Positions 7,160 to 8,063 of a stretch of 8,063 nt of DNA are shown piece by piece. Source of the stretch: JALXCG01 sp026991065 [NCBI: Gemmatimonadota bacterium]. Its GTDB lineage: Bacteria > GCA-2686955. The notes below the pieces were generated by a model, which did no database searches, had not been told where the DNA came from, and saw only the letters and a program-made list of their open reading frames with translations. The stretch is from NCBI GenBank assembly GCA_026991065.1, contig JALXCG010000128.1, positions 1 through 8,063 of the forward strand, given 5' to 3'. How positions within the stretch are numbered: position 1 is the first letter of the stretch; each line of letters opens with the position of its first letter. Position numbers and translations under genes: made by a program.

Positions 7160-8063
7160 CACCCGCCCATTCGCCATGGCTCCGTGACGGCGGCCGGTTC
7201 AGAGGCAAGAGGTTCGTCAGCCGCGGGAAACTCCATTCGGGGAGCGCGTTCATCCCCGCGCAGCGAATAGATCGAAGTGCCGCGCAGGGTGTGGTAGACA
7301 CGCACCACCAATTCACCCAGGAGCCCGAGAACCAGGAGCTGCACACCCACAATGATCAGCACCGCTCCGAAAAGAAAGAGCGGCGCCCGGTATTCCAGAA
7401 GCGGCAGCCCATGGACATATTTCAGATAGACCAACCAGGCTTCAATGGTGACGCCAACCGCCGCCATGCCACCGCCGATGCTGCCGAAAAACTGCAAAGG
7501 GCGATTCAGATAGCGGGTAAGAAAAAAGAGCCGGATGAGATCGAAAAACACCGTGAAGGTGCGGCCAATTCCATAGTTGGAAGCGCCATTGGCGCGCACG
7601 CCGCAGCGAATCGGAATCTCCGCGATTGACGCCCCCCGCTCCCGCGCGAGAACCGGAATGAAACGGTGAAACTCCCCATAGAGATGAACTTCCCGAAGAA
7701 CTTCCCGCCGGTAGGCCTTGAAGGTGGTGCCGAAGTCGCGCAGCGGCACACCCGAAAGATAGCGCATGGCAAGATTGGCGCATTTCGATGGAAGTCGGCG
7801 GCTCAACCACCGCTCCGGCCGCCTCTCCCGCCAACCGCTGACCACATCGAACCCCTCATCGATCTTGGCCAGGAAGCGGGGAATATCCTCGGGTGCATGT
7901 TGCAGGTCGCCATCCATGGCGATGACAATGCGGCCTCGCGCGTGATCGAATCCCGCTTGCAGCGCGGGCGTCTGTCCAAAATTTGACCGCAGCGAGACGA
8001 TGCGCAGACAGGGATCTTCGGCCGCGAGATCAAGCATGCGGGCATGAGAGCCGTCGTGACTGC
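7159..8063 (-). CDS. Family 2 glycosyltransferase, polyprenyl-phosphate-sugar synthase type (N-terminus beyond right edge)
   Basis: The enzyme probably moves a sugar from a nucleotide donor onto undecaprenyl (polyprenyl) phosphate at the cytoplasmic face. About 300 residues are visible. The frame is open to the right edge, and its first codons read SHDGSHAR, matching the second half of the usual DDGS..DGS motif, so about 30-40 residues including the start are missing; the ATG at 8037 is internal. Visible motifs (counted from the first visible codon) are RSNFGQTPALQAGFDHARG at about 25-43, the metal-binding DGD of MDGDLQHAPEDIP at about 49-61, DFGTTFKAYRREV at about 109-121 and GEFHRFIPVLARERGA at about 129-144. 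Two C-terminal membrane helices (about 184-215 and 225-254) end in LGELVVRVYHTLRG. This is the layout of the GtrB/ArnC/DPM1-like group. A short hydrophilic tail follows. Its stop overlaps the GT-C start, and the pairing suggests it makes that enzyme's donor. The sugar is not predictable. Confidence 0.9.
   Translation of the reverse strand, partial: SHDGSHARMLDLAAEDPCLRIVSLRSNFGQTPALQAGFDHARGRIVIAMDGDLQHAPEDIPRFLAKIDEGFDVVSGWRERRPERWLSRRLPSKCANLAMRYLSGVPLRDFGTTFKAYRREVLREVHLYGEFHRFIPVLARERGASIAEIPIRCGVRANGASNYGIGRTFTVFFDLIRLFFLTRYLNRPLQFFGSIGGGMAAVGVTIEAWLVYLKYVHGLPLLEYRAPLFLFGAVLIIVGVQLLVLGLLGELVVRVYHTLRGTSIYSLRGDERAPRMEFPAADEPLASEPAAVTEPWRMGG

Larger units (their letters stand above)
1391..8063 (-). 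other. Predicted surface-glycan transcription unit (five genes, continues to the right)
   Basis: Five co-directional genes (GT2, GT-C, methyltransferase, ligase/polymerase, flippase) have no intergenic bases. Their junctions are TGATG at 7157-7161, GTGA at 5381-5384, a ten-base overlap at 4272-4281 and GTGA at 2764-2767. No promoter or terminator is evident between them, so one transcript is inferred, with its promoter beyond the right edge. No terminator was seen before proS, so read-through into it is possible. Confidence 0.7.

Noticed and set aside
8035-8037. ATG at 8037 as the true start of the GT2 gene
   Set aside because: The frame continues upstream with SHDGSHAR, matching the conserved N-terminal GT2 motif, so the start lies beyond the window.

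Overview
This window is a compact, GC-rich bacterial segment. All six supported genes lie on the minus strand, so they read from the right edge to the left edge. In transcription order they are: a family 2 glycosyltransferase of the polyprenyl-phosphate-sugar synthase type (N-terminus beyond the right edge); an integral-membrane GT-C glycosyltransferase (PMT/ArnT-like); a SAM-dependent methyltransferase; an O-antigen ligase/polymerase-type membrane protein (Wzy_C family); a polysaccharide flippase (Wzx-like/MATE-fold); and, after a 31-base gap, prolyl-tRNA synthetase (proS), whose C-terminal part lies beyond the left edge.

The first five genes read as one surface-glycan unit. Every junction among them overlaps: TGATG at 7157-7161, GTGA at 5381-5384, a ten-base overlap at 4272-4281, and GTGA at 2764-2767. 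This suggests a single transcript with coupled translation. The inferred division of labour is as follows. The GT2 enzyme charges a polyprenyl phosphate with one sugar on the cytoplasmic face. The GT-C enzyme uses such a lipid-linked sugar on the outer face of the inner membrane. The flippase exports a lipid-linked glycan. The Wzy/WaaL-like protein polymerises or ligates it, and the methyltransferase modifies a sugar or lipid intermediate. No initiating phosphoglycosyltransferase, chain-length regulator or nucleotide-sugar synthesis gene is visible, so the locus probably continues beyond the right edge.

proS is a housekeeping gene lying at the 3' end of this unit. It has the bacterial form with a YbaK-type editing insertion. 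A possible promoter for it lies inside the 3' end of the flippase gene.

The organism cannot be named from this window. The Wzx/Wzy-like pair, the ArnT-like pairing and the high GC suggest a Gram-negative bacterium, but no gene here fixes a phylum. No RNA genes, mobile elements, CRISPR arrays or notable repeats were seen. No gene-free stretch exceeds 300 bases, and the only true intergenic gap is 1360-1390. I found no clearly undescribed system. The most useful leads are the GT2/GT-C pair, a Glu at a usually Asp position in the GT-C enzyme, and the attachment of proS to the glycan unit.
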